This document shows positions 17,543 to 27,200 of a stretch of 64,000 nucleotides of DNA, piece by piece. The DNA is taken from the NCBI RefSeq assembly GCF_029026145.1, contig NZ_CP119078.1, forward strand, positions 2,417,036 to 2,481,035, given 5' to 3'. Both the position numbers and the translations under genes were made by a program. The DNA is from Legionella cardiaca (GTDB lineage: Bacteria; Pseudomonadota; Gammaproteobacteria; Legionellales; Legionellaceae). The first letter of the stretch is position 1. Every line of letters begins with the position of its first letter. The notes under the pieces are model-generated. The model was not told the origin of the DNA. It saw nothing but the letters and a program-made list of their open reading frames with translations, and made no database searches.

Positions 17543-18817
17543 TTATTCTCTTCCACCTGCAGCAGATTGTTTGCTTTCCTCACCCTCATAGATAAGGATG
17601 GGTTTTCCAGTGTTATTGATAACATTTTCATCGATAACTACTTTATTAACACCTTCCATTGAAGGTAATTCATACATGGTGTCTAAAAGTATATTTTCAA
17701 GGATAGCACGTAAACCACGAGCACCTATTTTCCTATCAAGGGCCTTTTTAGCAATTAAATGCAGGGCTTCTTCACGGAATTCCAATTCAACCCCTTCCAT
17801 TTTAAATAAAGCATGAAATTGTTTGGTTAGTGCATTTTTTGGCTTAGTAAGAATGTCAATCAATGCATCCTCGTTTAACTCATGAAGCGTAGTTACCACA
17901 GGTAATCGCCCAACAAACTCAGGAATTAAACCGTATTTTACTAAATCTTCGGACTCAAGCGCACTCAAGACTCTTTCCATATCCTGAGTATCTTTTTTAT
18001 TTTTTAATTCCGCAGAGAAACCTATACCTGATTTATCGCTGCGTTCGCGTATCACTTTATCCAGACCGGCAAAAGCTCCACCGCAAATAAATAAAATATT
18101 TGAAGTATCTACCTGCAGGAATTCCTGTTGAGGGTGCTTACGCCCCCCTTGAGGAGGTACCGATGCGATCGTTCCTTCTATTAATTTCAATAACGCTTGT
18201 TGAACTCCTTCACCAGAAACGTCACGCGTAATAGATGGATTATCAGATTTACGGGAAATTTTATCGATCTCATCGATATAGACAATGCCTTGTTGCGCTT
18301 TGTCAACATCGTAGTCACATTTTTGCAGTAGTTTTTGGATGATATTTTCCACGTCTTCACCCACATAACCAGCTTCTGTCAGTGTGGTCGCATCAGCCAT
18401 AGTAAATGGCACGTTCAATATGCGAGCCAGTGTTTGAGCTAGTAATGTTTTACCGCTACCCGTAGGTCCAATTAATAAAATATTGCTTTTACCTAGCTCT
18501 ATGCCATCTTCAGTTTTATGATGCAGACGTTTATAGTGATTATAAACAGCTACAGACAATACTTTTTTTGCATGAGGCTGACCAATTACATATTCATCTA
18601 AAAAGTTGGCGATTTCTTTAGGTGTAGGTAAACGAGTCTCAGTCTCCTCTTGCATTTCCTGAGTTTCTTCACGAATAATGTCATTGCAGAGCTCAACACA
18701 TTCATCGCAGACAAACACAGAGGGACCAGCAATTAATTTTTTTACTTCATGCTGACTCTTTCCACAGAATGAACAATACAAGACCTTATCACCATCGCCG
18801 TTACCGGTTTTACTCAT
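17543..18817 (-). CDS. clpX: ATP-dependent Clp protease ATP-binding subunit ClpX
   Basis: ClpX unfolds tagged proteins and feeds them to ClpP. The 424-residue protein starts with the C4 zinc-binding domain ([11 protein letters not shown] and [10 protein letters not shown], residues 15-43). The AAA+ module has Walker [15 protein letters not shown] and Walker [12 protein letters not shown]. The pore loop GYVGEDVE and the arginine-finger region follow, and the small domain contains [10 protein letters not shown]. The IGF-type loop for docking ClpP is at GIGFSAELK. It is separated from clpP by 286 bp with a terminator, so it may have its own promoter. Confidence 0.98.
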   Translation of the reverse strand: MSKTGNGDGDKVLYCSFCGKSQHEVKKLIAGPSVFVCDECVELCNDIIREETQEMQEETETRLPTPKEIANFLDEYVIGQPHAKKVLSVAVYNHYKRLHHKTEDGIELGKSNILLIGPTGSGKTLLAQTLARILNVPFTMADATTLTEAGYVGEDVENIIQKLLQKCDYDVDKAQQGIVYIDEIDKISRKSDNPSITRDVSGEGVQQALLKLIEGTIASVPPQGGRKHPQQEFLQVDTSNILFICGGAFAGLDKVIRERSDKSGIGFSAELKNKKDTQDMERVLSALESEDLVKYGLIPEFVGRLPVVTTLHELNEDALIDILTKPKNALTKQFHALFKMEGVELEFREEALHLIAKKALDRKIGARGLRAILENILLDTMYELPSMEGVNKVVIDENVINNTGKPILIYEGEESKQSAAGGRE

Positions 18818-19059
18818 CTACAAACCCCTTTCTTACTGTTACCAAAAGCAGTGGTAAGCTGAAAGCCTGTCTTAAAAAAGATTCCTACCAGGCAAATTAC
18901 GAGAAAATTTATCGGAACAAAGAAATAGTACTAAATACTAAATAGCGTTGGCTATTCGCTTTAAATCTATCCTTGCTCCTAATTCTCTTATTTCCCTTTT
19001 ATTTACAACTTTAAGCACAAGCCCTAGTAAAATTTTAGACAATTAGAAAAATAACGCCA

Positions 19060-19094
19060 AATAAAATAGGCCAGTTTTTAAGAATAAACTGGCC
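19060..19094 (-). terminator. Terminator downstream of clpP
   Basis: On the minus strand, shortly after the clpP stop, GGCCAGTTT and AAACTGGCC form a perfect 9-bp stem around an eight-base loop, followed by TATTTTATTT. This is a convincing intrinsic terminator. It implies that clpX is at least partly transcribed separately. The rest of the 18818-19103 gap shows nothing else. Confidence 0.85.
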
Positions 19095-19103
19095 GACAAG
19101 TTT

Positions 19104-19742
19104 TTATTTGGTTTCAGTTAGCGCATTGCGGTCCGTGAGAACTTTATCTACTAAACCATATTCAGTGGCTTGCGTAGCACTCATGAAATTATCGCGCTCG
19201 GTGTCACGCATAATCTGATCAGGTGTCTTTTTAGTATGTTTTGCCATAATACTATTCAGACGTTCACGAACAGCCAATGTTTCACGTGCGTGAATTTCAA
19301 TATCAGTTGCTTGCCCTCTATAACCACCCAACGGTTGATGGATCATTACTCGAGAATTTGGCAAACAAAAGCGCTTACCCTCTGCGCCAGCACAAAGCAG
19401 CAATGCAGCTGCGCTAGCTGCTTGTCCAATACATAGTGTACTGACATCTGGCTTGATAAATTGCATCGTATCATAGATAGCAAGACCTGCTGTTACCACC
19501 CCACCTGGTGAGTTAATATACAGGGAAATGTCTTTATCTGGATTTTCTGATTCTAGAAACAATAATTGAGCCACAACTAAGTTAGCCATATGGTCTTCAA
19601 CTTCGCCTAACAGAAAAATAATACGTTCTTTCAAAAGCCTTGAGTATATATCATAAGAGCGTTCCCCTCGGGATGTTTGCTCAATCACCATTGGCACCAA
19701 GCCACTGGCATTCCTTATCAAGTTAACTGAATCTAGCGCCAT
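19104..19742 (-). CDS. clpP: ATP-dependent Clp protease proteolytic subunit ClpP
   Basis: ClpP forms the two-ring serine protease chamber used by ClpX or ClpA. The 212-residue protein carries the catalytic triad S110 (in [13 protein letters not shown]), H135 (in [10 protein letters not shown]) and D184 (in [10 protein letters not shown]), with the same spacing as E. coli ClpP (111, 136, 185 in the precursor). The residue after the serine is Ala where E. coli has Met. [19 protein letters not shown] is the conserved N-terminal segment, preceded by a short propeptide-like stretch. The start is 4 bp after the tig stop, so the two are translated from one message. Confidence 0.98.
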   Translation of the reverse strand: MALDSVNLIRNASGLVPMVIEQTSRGERSYDIYSRLLKERIIFLLGEVEDHMANLVVAQLLFLESENPDKDISLYINSPGGVVTAGLAIYDTMQFIKPDVSTLCIGQAASAAALLLCAGAEGKRFCLPNSRVMIHQPLGGYRGQATDIEIHARETLAVRERLNSIMAKHTKKTPDQIMRDTERDNFMSATQATEYGLVDKVLTDRNALTETK

Positions 19743-19746
19743 GCTC

Positions 19747-21078
19747 TTACGCTCCCTCCTTTGTAGATTCTTTCTTAGGATTCATTACATCCTCATAACT
19801 CATTTTTTTCTCTGTCAGTTTAGCATTTTCACTGATCTTCTCGGCAACCATTTCTTCCATAACCAAGGCTTCGATTTCTCCCATACGTTCCTTGCTGGCT
19901 TGGTACCAAGCGCGCAATTCGTCTGGACTTTCATAAGCACTGGCAAATTTATCAATCATTGCATCAACACGAGCTTTATCTGCAACCAATTCATGTTTTT
20001 TAACATATTCAGAGAAAAGCAGGCCAAGATGAACGCGGCGTTTTGCCTGTTCTTCAAACAATGCTCTTGGGAAATCGGGTATTTTCTCATTGTCATGATG
20101 CTCATGACCAAAAAGACGATGATACATTTCATGTTTTAAATGTTCGATTTCTTTATCGATTAGTGCATTAGGTAAATCAAATGAATTGACTGCTAACAGT
20201 GCATCAAAGATTTTTTCACGATTCATGGCACTAACACGACGATCGAGCTCACGAACCATATTCTCTTTGATGTCTTTTCTCAACGCTTCTATGCCGCCTT
20301 CCTTGATATTAAACTTTTCAGCAAAAGCATCATCCAAAGCAGGCAACTTACCTTCCATAACTTTATGTACAGTAATTTTAAAGGTTGCTTCTTTCCCTGC
20401 TAAATCTTTATGACCATAATCTTCTGGGAAAGTGACTTTAATATCAAATGGCTTGCCTTTTTTACCACCGATCAAGCTGTCTTCGAAGCCTGGAATCATT
20501 GAGCCAGAGCCGATGACAATTTCATAACCTTCAGCACTTCCACCCTCAAAAGCTTTATCACCCAAGAAGCCCTCGAAATCGATAACAGCTTTGTCATCTT
20601 TAGCGATAGCACGAGATACTTCATGCCATTCTTTATTTTGCTCACGCAATTTTTCGAGCATCTCGTTGACATCTTTGTCAGTTACTTCAGCACGAATTGT
20701 TTCAATCTTGGTGTTATCGAGTTCTACGATAGTAATTTCTGGGAAAACCTCAAAAATTGCGCTGTAGACAAAATCTTTTCCTGATTCAACTTGCTCAGGC
20801 TCAACCTGAGGCGAACCAGCTGGGATCAGCTTTTTATCTTGTAATGCTTCATATAAAGTTGATTGCACCATTTCTCTGGCTACGTCTTCACGAACGCTGG
20901 CAGAAAAACGACTTTGGACAACATGCATAGGGACTTTGCCGGGGCGAAAACCGTCCACCTTTACTTTGCGAGCAAGATTTCTGAGACGCAGGCTCACTTC
21001 TTCCTCTACTTTTTCGGTCGGTACCGAAACTGTTACTTTACGTTCCAAACCTTTCAAGGTCTCAACAGAAACTTGCAT
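19747..21078 (-). CDS. tig: Trigger factor
   Basis: Trigger factor is the ribosome-bound chaperone that meets nascent chains. The 443-residue protein has the N-terminal ribosome-binding domain with [16 protein letters not shown] (near residues 43-58), a central FKBP-like prolyl isomerase domain ([20 protein letters not shown] to VTFPEDYG) and a helical C-terminal domain that cradles substrates. It starts 28 bp downstream of the CCA end of tRNA-Leu, on the same strand, so it may be expressed partly from the tRNA operon. clpP follows after 4 bp. Confidence 0.97.
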   Translation of the reverse strand: MQVSVETLKGLERKVTVSVPTEKVEEEVSLRLRNLARKVKVDGFRPGKVPMHVVQSRFSASVREDVAREMVQSTLYEALQDKKLIPAGSPQVEPEQVESGKDFVYSAIFEVFPEITIVELDNTKIETIRAEVTDKDVNEMLEKLREQNKEWHEVSRAIAKDDKAVIDFEGFLGDKAFEGGSAEGYEIVIGSGSMIPGFEDSLIGGKKGKPFDIKVTFPEDYGHKDLAGKEATFKITVHKVMEGKLPALDDAFAEKFNIKEGGIEALRKDIKENMVRELDRRVSAMNREKIFDALLAVNSFDLPNALIDKEIEHLKHEMYHRLFGHEHHDNEKIPDFPRALFEEQAKRRVHLGLLFSEYVKKHELVADKARVDAMIDKFASAYESPDELRAWYQASKERMGEIEALVMEEMVAEKISENAKLTEKKMSYEDVMNPKKESTKEGA

Positions 21079-21106
21079 CTAGTCACCTCTTGGAAATTAT
21101 ATGAAA

Positions 21107-21191
21107 TGGTGCGAAAGGAGAGACTCGAACTCTCACGGGTTACCCCACTGGAACCTAAATCCAGCGCGTCTACCAGTTCCGCCACTTTCGC
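21107..21191 (-). tRNA. tRNA-Leu (anticodon TAG)
   Basis: An 85-base class II tRNA with a long variable arm and encoded CCA. The acceptor stem GCGAAAG pairs with CTTTCGC, the anticodon loop is ATTTAGG (TAG anticodon), and the T arm contains AGTTCGAGT. It is the last of four tRNAs on this strand and lies just upstream of tig. Confidence 0.97.
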
Positions 21192-21384
21192 TAAACAGGG
21201 TGGAATTATCAAACAGTAAGCCCCTCTTGTAAAGACTCAGAATGAATCTTAAGCTTGGATGGCCTTATTTCCTAAAAACGCTTGCCTTTTACTACAAGCT
21301 TCAATCACGTTGAAAGAGTCATACTTTCAATGTTTTTTGCCGCTCTTCAACGTACCTAACTTCGCTTTAGGAGTATTCAAAGTA

Positions 21385-21460
21385 TGGGGTGAACGATGGG
21401 ACTCGAACCCACGACAACCGGGATCACAACCCGGGGCTCTACCAACTGAGCTACGCTCAC
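21385..21460 (-). tRNA. tRNA-His (anticodon GTG)
   Basis: A 76-base tRNA with encoded CCA. GTGAGCG pairs with CGTTCAC (one G-T pair), the anticodon loop is TTGTGAT, and the T arm has GGTTCGAGT. A G at 21461 can serve as the extra G-1 of histidine tRNAs, facing C73. About 190 bp separate it from tRNA-Leu; I see nothing in that gap. Confidence 0.96.
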
Positions 21461-21504
21461 CATAATTATATATTATCTACTATATAGGAATACTGCACTC
21501 AGGC

Positions 21505-21581
21505 TGGCACGCCCGGCAGGATTCGAACCTGCTACCCTCGGCTTAGAAGGCCGATGCTCTATCCAGATGAGCTACGGGCGC
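21505..21581 (-). tRNA. tRNA-Arg (anticodon TCT)
   Basis: A 77-base tRNA with encoded CCA. GCGCCCG pairs with CGGGCGT (one G-T pair), the anticodon loop is CTTCTAA, and the T arm has GGTTCGAAT. It lies between tRNA-Pro and tRNA-His. Confidence 0.97.
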
Positions 21582-21591
21582 AAATTAAAAC

Positions 21592-21668
21592 TGGTCGGGG
21601 TGGAGGGATTCGAACCCCCGACATCCTGCTCCCAAAGCAGGCGCGCTACCAAACTGCGCTACACCCCG
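21592..21668 (-). tRNA. tRNA-Pro (anticodon TGG)
   Basis: A 77-base tRNA with encoded CCA. CGGGGTG pairs with CACCCCG, the anticodon loop is TTTGGGA, and the T arm has GGTTCGAAT. It is first in the Pro-Arg-His-Leu series that leads into tig, an arrangement I recall from other gammaproteobacteria. Confidence 0.97.
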
Positions 21669-21875
21669 TTAACCCGTCCCCAAGGACAGAGCGCAAATAA
21701 TACTCGTAGCAGTGCGAGAGGTCAATAACCTCGACTATAAATTTTATCCTAAGCTGATAATTCTGCAAAAAATTAACTATTAATCTTTAAAATTATACGC
21801 CAGCAGACATCCTTTAATTCATATCAAAACCGGAATGGGTATTACTGTAATAGATCCAATGCAGTAAAAAAATCT

Positions 21876-21897
21876 GTCATGCCCGCGCAGACGGGCA
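21876..21897. repeat. REP-like palindrome in the tRNA-recombinase gap
   Basis: The 381-bp gap 21669-22049 holds GTCATGCCCGCGCAGACGGG and is otherwise AT-rich with no gene. The core is a short palindrome (GCCCG...CGGGC) of the same type as copies at 29051, 29115, 37941 and 46659. No full-length direct repeat of tRNA-Pro sequence was seen. Confidence 0.55.
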
Positions 21898-22049
21898 ACC
21901 ATCCATCATAAGAAGGTAATTCCAATCCGTTGAATGGTTATCTGCAAAAATATGGGAATGCTTTTGTTATCGACAGAAAAATAATATTTATTGCTGCCTC
22001 AATTGTTTCTAGTTAGTATCCTAAAACATCAATTGAAATAGTTAAAATC

Positions 22050-23273
22050 ATGAAACTGCGATTATTACCGATCTTCGATAATATTAATTATCTTCATAAA
22101 AATCAGGAAAATGTCGTTTTACCCGATTCGCGGTATCAAAATGATTTCTATTACAGTTTAAACTTTTTAAAAAGTTATATTGGTAGTTTAGGAACATTCA
22201 ACAGTTACCGACGTGAAGCAGAACGTTTATTACAATGGTGTTGGCATATCAAAAAAATAACCTTGCCTGAATTAAAGCGTGATGATATCGAGCAATTTGT
22301 TCGTTTTTGCCAAAATCCACCTGAAGCCTGGATTAGTGTAAAAAAAGTTCCCCGTTTTATTGAAAAAGAAGGAAAACGACAACCGAATGAAAATTGGCGC
22401 CCTTTTGTAGCTATCGTCAGCAAATCAGCAAGAAAACAAGGTGAAATCCCCTCAGTTGAACAATTCAGTCTCTCTCAAGGCGCAGTGCAGGAAATTTTTG
22501 CTATCTTAAGTACCTTTTTCAATTTTTTGATTGCCGAGGAATATTTAGTTTCGAATCCTGTAGCTTTAATCCGGCAAAAAAGTAAATTTATACGCAAACG
22601 TCAGACCCATGCCCCCATCAGACGATTAAGTCTTAATCAGTGGGATAGCGTGATAGACGCGGCTGAAAAACTTGCCAACGAAAATCCTGAGAAACATGAG
22701 CGCACCCGTTTCATTCTTAGTATGCTTTTTGGTATGTATTTGCGCATCTCTGAGCTTGCAGCAAGTGAACGCTGGATCCCAACAATGAATGATTTTGCCA
22801 AGGATTCCAGTGGTCAGTGGTGGTTTACCACTGTTGGGAAAGGGAATAAGGAACGCCAGGTTGCAGTTAGTGACGCAATGCTTGCCAGCTTGGCACGCTG
22901 GCGTCAATTTTTGGGTTTAACACCATTACCTTCTCCAGCCGACAATTCGCCACTAATCCCCAAGATTCGTGGCACGGGGCCAATGAGCGATACAGCGCCT
23001 ATTAGGCGTTTAGTGCAATTATGCTTTGATATCGCAGTTGATGAGTTACGACGAAACAATCAGCAAGAAGAGGCCGATAATTTGACTGCAGCGACCGTGC
23101 ATTGGTTAAGACATACAGGCATTTCAGAAGATGTAAAAATACGTCCAAGGGAACATGTGCGCGACGATGCTGGTCATAGTTCCAGTGCGACAACCGATCG
23201 CTATATTGACGTTGAAATGCAAGCACGTCATAAATCAGCGCGAAAGAAGAAGATAACCGTTGAAAGTGATTAG
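22050..23273 (+). CDS. Tyrosine site-specific recombinase (phage-integrase family)
   Basis: A 407-residue tyrosine recombinase. An N-terminal SAM-like core-binding domain (residues about 25-175) is followed by the catalytic domain with all expected residues: R232 in GMYLRISELA, the lysine hairpin VGKGNKERQVAV, H351-x-x-R354 in HWLRHTG, H376 in AGHSS, and nucleophile Y385 in DRYIDVEM. The H-to-Y distance is 9 residues, as usual. It therefore looks active. It stands alone between the tRNA-Pro 5' side and murI; no other phage or conjugative genes are nearby. It may be a domesticated recombinase or the remnant of an island. The N-terminal part is longer than that of XerC/XerD. Confidence 0.9.
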   Translation: MKLRLLPIFDNINYLHKNQENVVLPDSRYQNDFYYSLNFLKSYIGSLGTFNSYRREAERLLQWCWHIKKITLPELKRDDIEQFVRFCQNPPEAWISVKKVPRFIEKEGKRQPNENWRPFVAIVSKSARKQGEIPSVEQFSLSQGAVQEIFAILSTFFNFLIAEEYLVSNPVALIRQKSKFIRKRQTHAPIRRLSLNQWDSVIDAAEKLANENPEKHERTRFILSMLFGMYLRISELAASERWIPTMNDFAKDSSGQWWFTTVGKGNKERQVAVSDAMLASLARWRQFLGLTPLPSPADNSPLIPKIRGTGPMSDTAPIRRLVQLCFDIAVDELRRNNQQEEADNLTAATVHWLRHTGISEDVKIRPREHVRDDAGHSSSATTDRYIDVEMQARHKSARKKKITVESD

Positions 23274-23296
23274 GTAGCTTCCTGAGCTATTTTCAT

Positions 23297-23321
23297 CATC
23301 CCGAGCACAGCGAGGGATTAC
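23297..23321. repeat. Single REP-like arm between recombinase and murI
   Basis: CATCCCGAGCACAGCGAGGG resembles the arms of the element at 8135-8300 (core CGAGCGTNGCGAGG) and can fold on itself (CCCGAGC...GCGAGGG, imperfect). It lies in the 60-bp gap between two convergent genes, where it could act as a transcription stop. Confidence 0.4.
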
Positions 23322-23333
23322 GTAAGTATTAAA

Positions 23334-24149
23334 TTAGTTCGTGCAAGCATCCACTAATTCAATCTCAGTATGGACCAGTGGCTCTCCCAGGAAAATCTCT
23401 CCTACAATCTGAAAGCGTTGGATGGAATCAGTTACCAAATAATGTATCGTTTGGGCTGATTGCTGCGAATTAAATAAGTTGGCTTCCGTTAACACTTTTT
23501 GTAGGGCTTGCGCGGTTGCTTCTGCTGAATCCACAATGGTAACACCCGCAGGAAGAAGCGTCTTTAATAAGGATTTAAATACTGGAAAATGGGTGCAACC
23601 TAGTAACAAGGTATCTTCTTCACAAAAGCCCGATATATAATGTTTTAAAGCTTCTCGAGCAATGGCATTATCCACCATGCCCTCCTCTGCCAATGCCACT
23701 AAAACACTACAGGCTCGAGCACTAATCAGTGCTTGCGGCAATTTTTCACATATCAATCGTTGATAGGCATTGGAAGCAATCGTTGTTTCCGTAGCCATTA
23801 CTGCTACGCGGTGATTTTTAGTCGCAGCCACTACAGCCGATGCCCCTGGAGAAACCACGCCCAACACAGGCATGTCAGGAAGCATCGCTTGTAAATGAGG
23901 AAGGGCCGCAGTGGTTGCTGTATTACAAGCAATAACCAATGCTTTAATCTGCCTTTCCACTAAAACTCGAGCCATTTGCAACGCATATTGCTGAACAGTA
24001 TCAGGACTTTTCGTACCATAGGGCAGTCGAGCAGTATCTCCCAAATAAATAAAAGACTCATTCGCCAAAGTGGCTTTAAGAGCACGAAGAACTGTTAAGC
24101 CTCCCATCCCTGAATCAAAGACACCAATCGGCAAATTATTTTTATTCAT
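23334..24149 (-). CDS. murI: Glutamate racemase
   Basis: MurI makes D-glutamate for peptidoglycan from L-glutamate without a cofactor. The 271-residue protein has GVFDSGMGGLTVL at the N-terminus (residues 9-21), the two catalytic cysteines C75 (VIACNTATTAAL) and C185 (LLLGCTHFPV), and YLGDTARLPYGTKS at 35-48. The protein is cytoplasmic. It is downstream of the 1428-residue gene on the same strand, 54 bp apart, and convergent with the recombinase gene. Confidence 0.97.
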   Translation of the reverse strand: MNKNNLPIGVFDSGMGGLTVLRALKATLANESFIYLGDTARLPYGTKSPDTVQQYALQMARVLVERQIKALVIACNTATTAALPHLQAMLPDMPVLGVVSPGASAVVAATKNHRVAVMATETTIASNAYQRLICEKLPQALISARACSVLVALAEEGMVDNAIAREALKHYISGFCEEDTLLLGCTHFPVFKSLLKTLLPAGVTIVDSAEATAQALQKVLTEANLFNSQQSAQTIHYLVTDSIQRFQIVGEIFLGEPLVHTEIELVDACTN

Positions 24150-24203
24150 TATTTTCCTAAATTGTAAGTTTTCGCGCTATTGCCAAATTGCTTATTCGCT
24201 CTG

Positions 24204-27200
24204 TTATCCGCCACCACCACTGCCAAGCGTTGGTATCGTCTTCTGCACTTCCTTATTGCTCTCTTCCATTTTGGTTAGTCGACCTTCAGAGACCTCTTTT
24301 TTATAATGTTGCGTAGTATCTATTGCAGTAGTCGTCATTTTCTTTTGGTCTTGTACTGCTTGTTTACCGTGTTTCACTTCAGCAAATGCCTTCATACCCT
24401 TTAGTGCTTGATCAACAGCTGGATCTTTCAACCATGCCTGATATTCTTGCTCATCAAGAATTTTCTCTTGTCTAAGGCTCTTAAAACGCCTGTCGTCATT
24501 AACCAGGCTCCTTACATCAAATCCTGTATCAGTTGAATCAATTGCAGAACTATCAAATTTAAAATCGGGGACCTCTCTTCCTAATACAAGAAGGGCCATG
24601 CACAGTTGCTTCGCTTCCTCTTTTGATACACCATGACTTAAGTATATTTTTTGAACCTCTCCGGGCTTTCCGCCAGGTAAAGGCTGACCCGGAACAACAC
24701 TACAAGATTTCAAAAGATCTGCTGCCATAGACATCCAGTGACCTTTATCTTTTCCTTTAGGTGGAGCCTCCCTGTTCGTTATAGTTGTAGTGGCGGTATA
24801 GAATACTTTGCCATTTTTATCGACCCTGGCGACATCAGGTCCTCGCTCCTCCAAATATCTACTATGGACTTGCTGTGTGGAAGCTGCCACGCCTCTTGCA
24901 GCTGGAACATCCACATTGTAACTTACCGTATGATTACGGATATGTCCCGGAGGAATAGGTTTCTCTGTAGTAAAACGTACTGGGCCGCTTGTTGACGCTC
25001 GCAGCGCATTTGCAGTCGTAAGATCAATCGTATCAGTGCCTTTAACCTTCAGTAAAGAGGCTTTCTGACTTATCGGATAATCCTCTATTTCGGACGCAAT
25101 TCCTGTAAATCTTATATCTTTACCTTTCTCGGCTTCTTCAAGTACTCTTAGAACACCTTTATCCGCGAAAGAGGCATCCTCAGGAGCTCCTGGCGTCCCT
25201 CTTAACAATTTTTGTACACCTTGATAGCGAGCCAGTTCCTCTTTTGCTGCAGCTAACTGTTTAGTAATCTCAACTCGTTCAGCGTCTATTAGTTTTTTAC
25301 AATCTGGAGTCATTCCTGTCGTAGGAGGAAGACTTGCTTTTTGCCTCTCTAAAAGCGCTATTTCATTTTCAAAAAACTCTATCGTGGTATTACAAACCTT
25401 ATCTAATTCACGATAAGTGGCTAACATTTCACGTGAATATTGTCTGGCAGAAGCCTGAAATCCCGGATTAAGCCAATTCATCGAAGTGGTTGTGCTTAAA
25501 TCTTTTAATTTGGCATAAATTGCTTTATCGCCCGAAGTAATTTCCTTATGTAAATCAACAACATCTTGACGTGCTGCTTTTTGATCGGTTAACGCTGCAC
25601 TAACCTCTGTTTTATTATTGGAAGACAAAATCGCTTTATTGCTTTCTATCTTGGCAGCATAGAAAACCTCGGGTGTAATTTGTCTTTTAAGGCTATCTGC
25701 TGTAAATACGCCACCACCAGTAGGGATATTAGCAAGCGTTTGGATAAGCTCTTGTGGCGTTTTAGCGTTACGAAAAGCATCCTTGGCACTATTTATATCG
25801 CCCTGGGGGAAAGGAGCCCCACCATCCTTATTTAAAGTCATTAAAAACTCTAGAATAGCTTTATCGGATTGTGTTGGGAGTGGTGGGCTAATTGTTCTAT
25901 TATATTCAGTGATTAGATCTGCATTACGGGTATGTTGAGTAGTAATGTTGGCTAAAGGCCCTCTTGCAGTGTCGAAAGTTACGTCTAATGCATGATCAGG
26001 TAGATGCAGAGCTTGCGCAATGGCAGTTACAGTTCTTTGATAATTCGGTCCACTAAATGGATTAGCCCCTAATATTAGATTATTAATAGTACGAACACTG
26101 GTTTCATCCAGTTTTGCAGGAGGTGACAATCTTAAATTGCCAACTAGTCTTGCAACCTCAGGATTAATAATTTTTGCTGCAAAACCATGGTGCTGATTTT
26201 CCTTAGCCAAATTGCTCAAAAGTGCTGGATCAATCTTAATATCACTTCCCAGTACTCGTTGAATAGCCTCGGGAGTTTGCGCATCTCGGAGGGAGCGTGT
26301 GATATCGGGATTCTCTACCATCGCTTGTTGTTTTGCCAAAGGCAGTTTTTCAACCATCTCATTAAATGCATTGTGACTTGCAAAAGAGGAATAATTTCCT
26401 AAATTCCTTTGGATTGCTTGTTTACTCGCTGCAGTTTGCACAGCAGTCATGCTTTCTTTTGTCACCCAGCCTTGTTCGGTAATACCCAACGCGGTTAGAG
26501 CTTGTTTGAAAGTAGTGAAATTTTTTGCCTGGGTTAGATTGTTTAACTTTTGGGGGTCTCCAGTAGGCGGTGCAGGATAATTACGAACTAAATTTTCAAC
26601 AAGTCGACCTCTGAATTCCTCCCTTTCCTTTGCAGACAGATTAGGGTTAGCAATAAGAGCACTTACACTAAGGCTAGCTAAAGTACTACCTCCAACCCGA
26701 CCAGCAGCACCGTTAATTGTAGTAGGTCTGGTGATATTCAGAGTATTTATCCGACCTATAAAATTTGCAAAATTAGTGCCCGAATCTAAATCTATATCTT
26801 TAGTGGCTCGTAAAGTTGCTTCTATCGCAGCATGTGCTTTTAAACTCTGTTCCAACTTGTAAGTAATATTTGTTATCAAAGCATCTGTAGGTTGAGCCGT
26901 GTTTTCATCACTACCTAGTAGAGTTCTGACGCTTTTCTGTAACTCTCCTGGGGTAGCGGCTAAAGCCATCTTTGCAATTTCGGCATCGTCAGCCTCTTTG
27001 AGCGTAATCTTCGCTAATCTAATTAACGCCTCTGCCTTAGCGTGAGACACATTAGCAGGATCTTTAAAATAATTAGCAACATGAGAACCTGATATCACCG
27101 GGTTCGGTGGCGCAAAACGATCCCAAACTGTACTAAAAGTGGGAGTTGGATCGAGTAGCATCGCCTTGAGCTTAGCCGGATCATCGGCTGTATAAATGGC

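Noticed and set aside
17383-17595. 70-residue plus-strand frame between clpX and lon
   Set aside because: Hydrophobic, AT-driven translation, no ribosome site, overlaps the clpX end on the other strand.
19410-19445. Loss of the ClpP active site because Met after the serine is replaced
   Set aside because: S110, H135 and D184 are all present at normal spacing; the following residue varies among ClpP proteins.
21592-23321. Integrated island with att sites at tRNA-Pro
   Set aside because: The recombinase is on the 5' side of the tRNA, no duplicated tRNA 3' segment was seen, and no other mobile genes are present.
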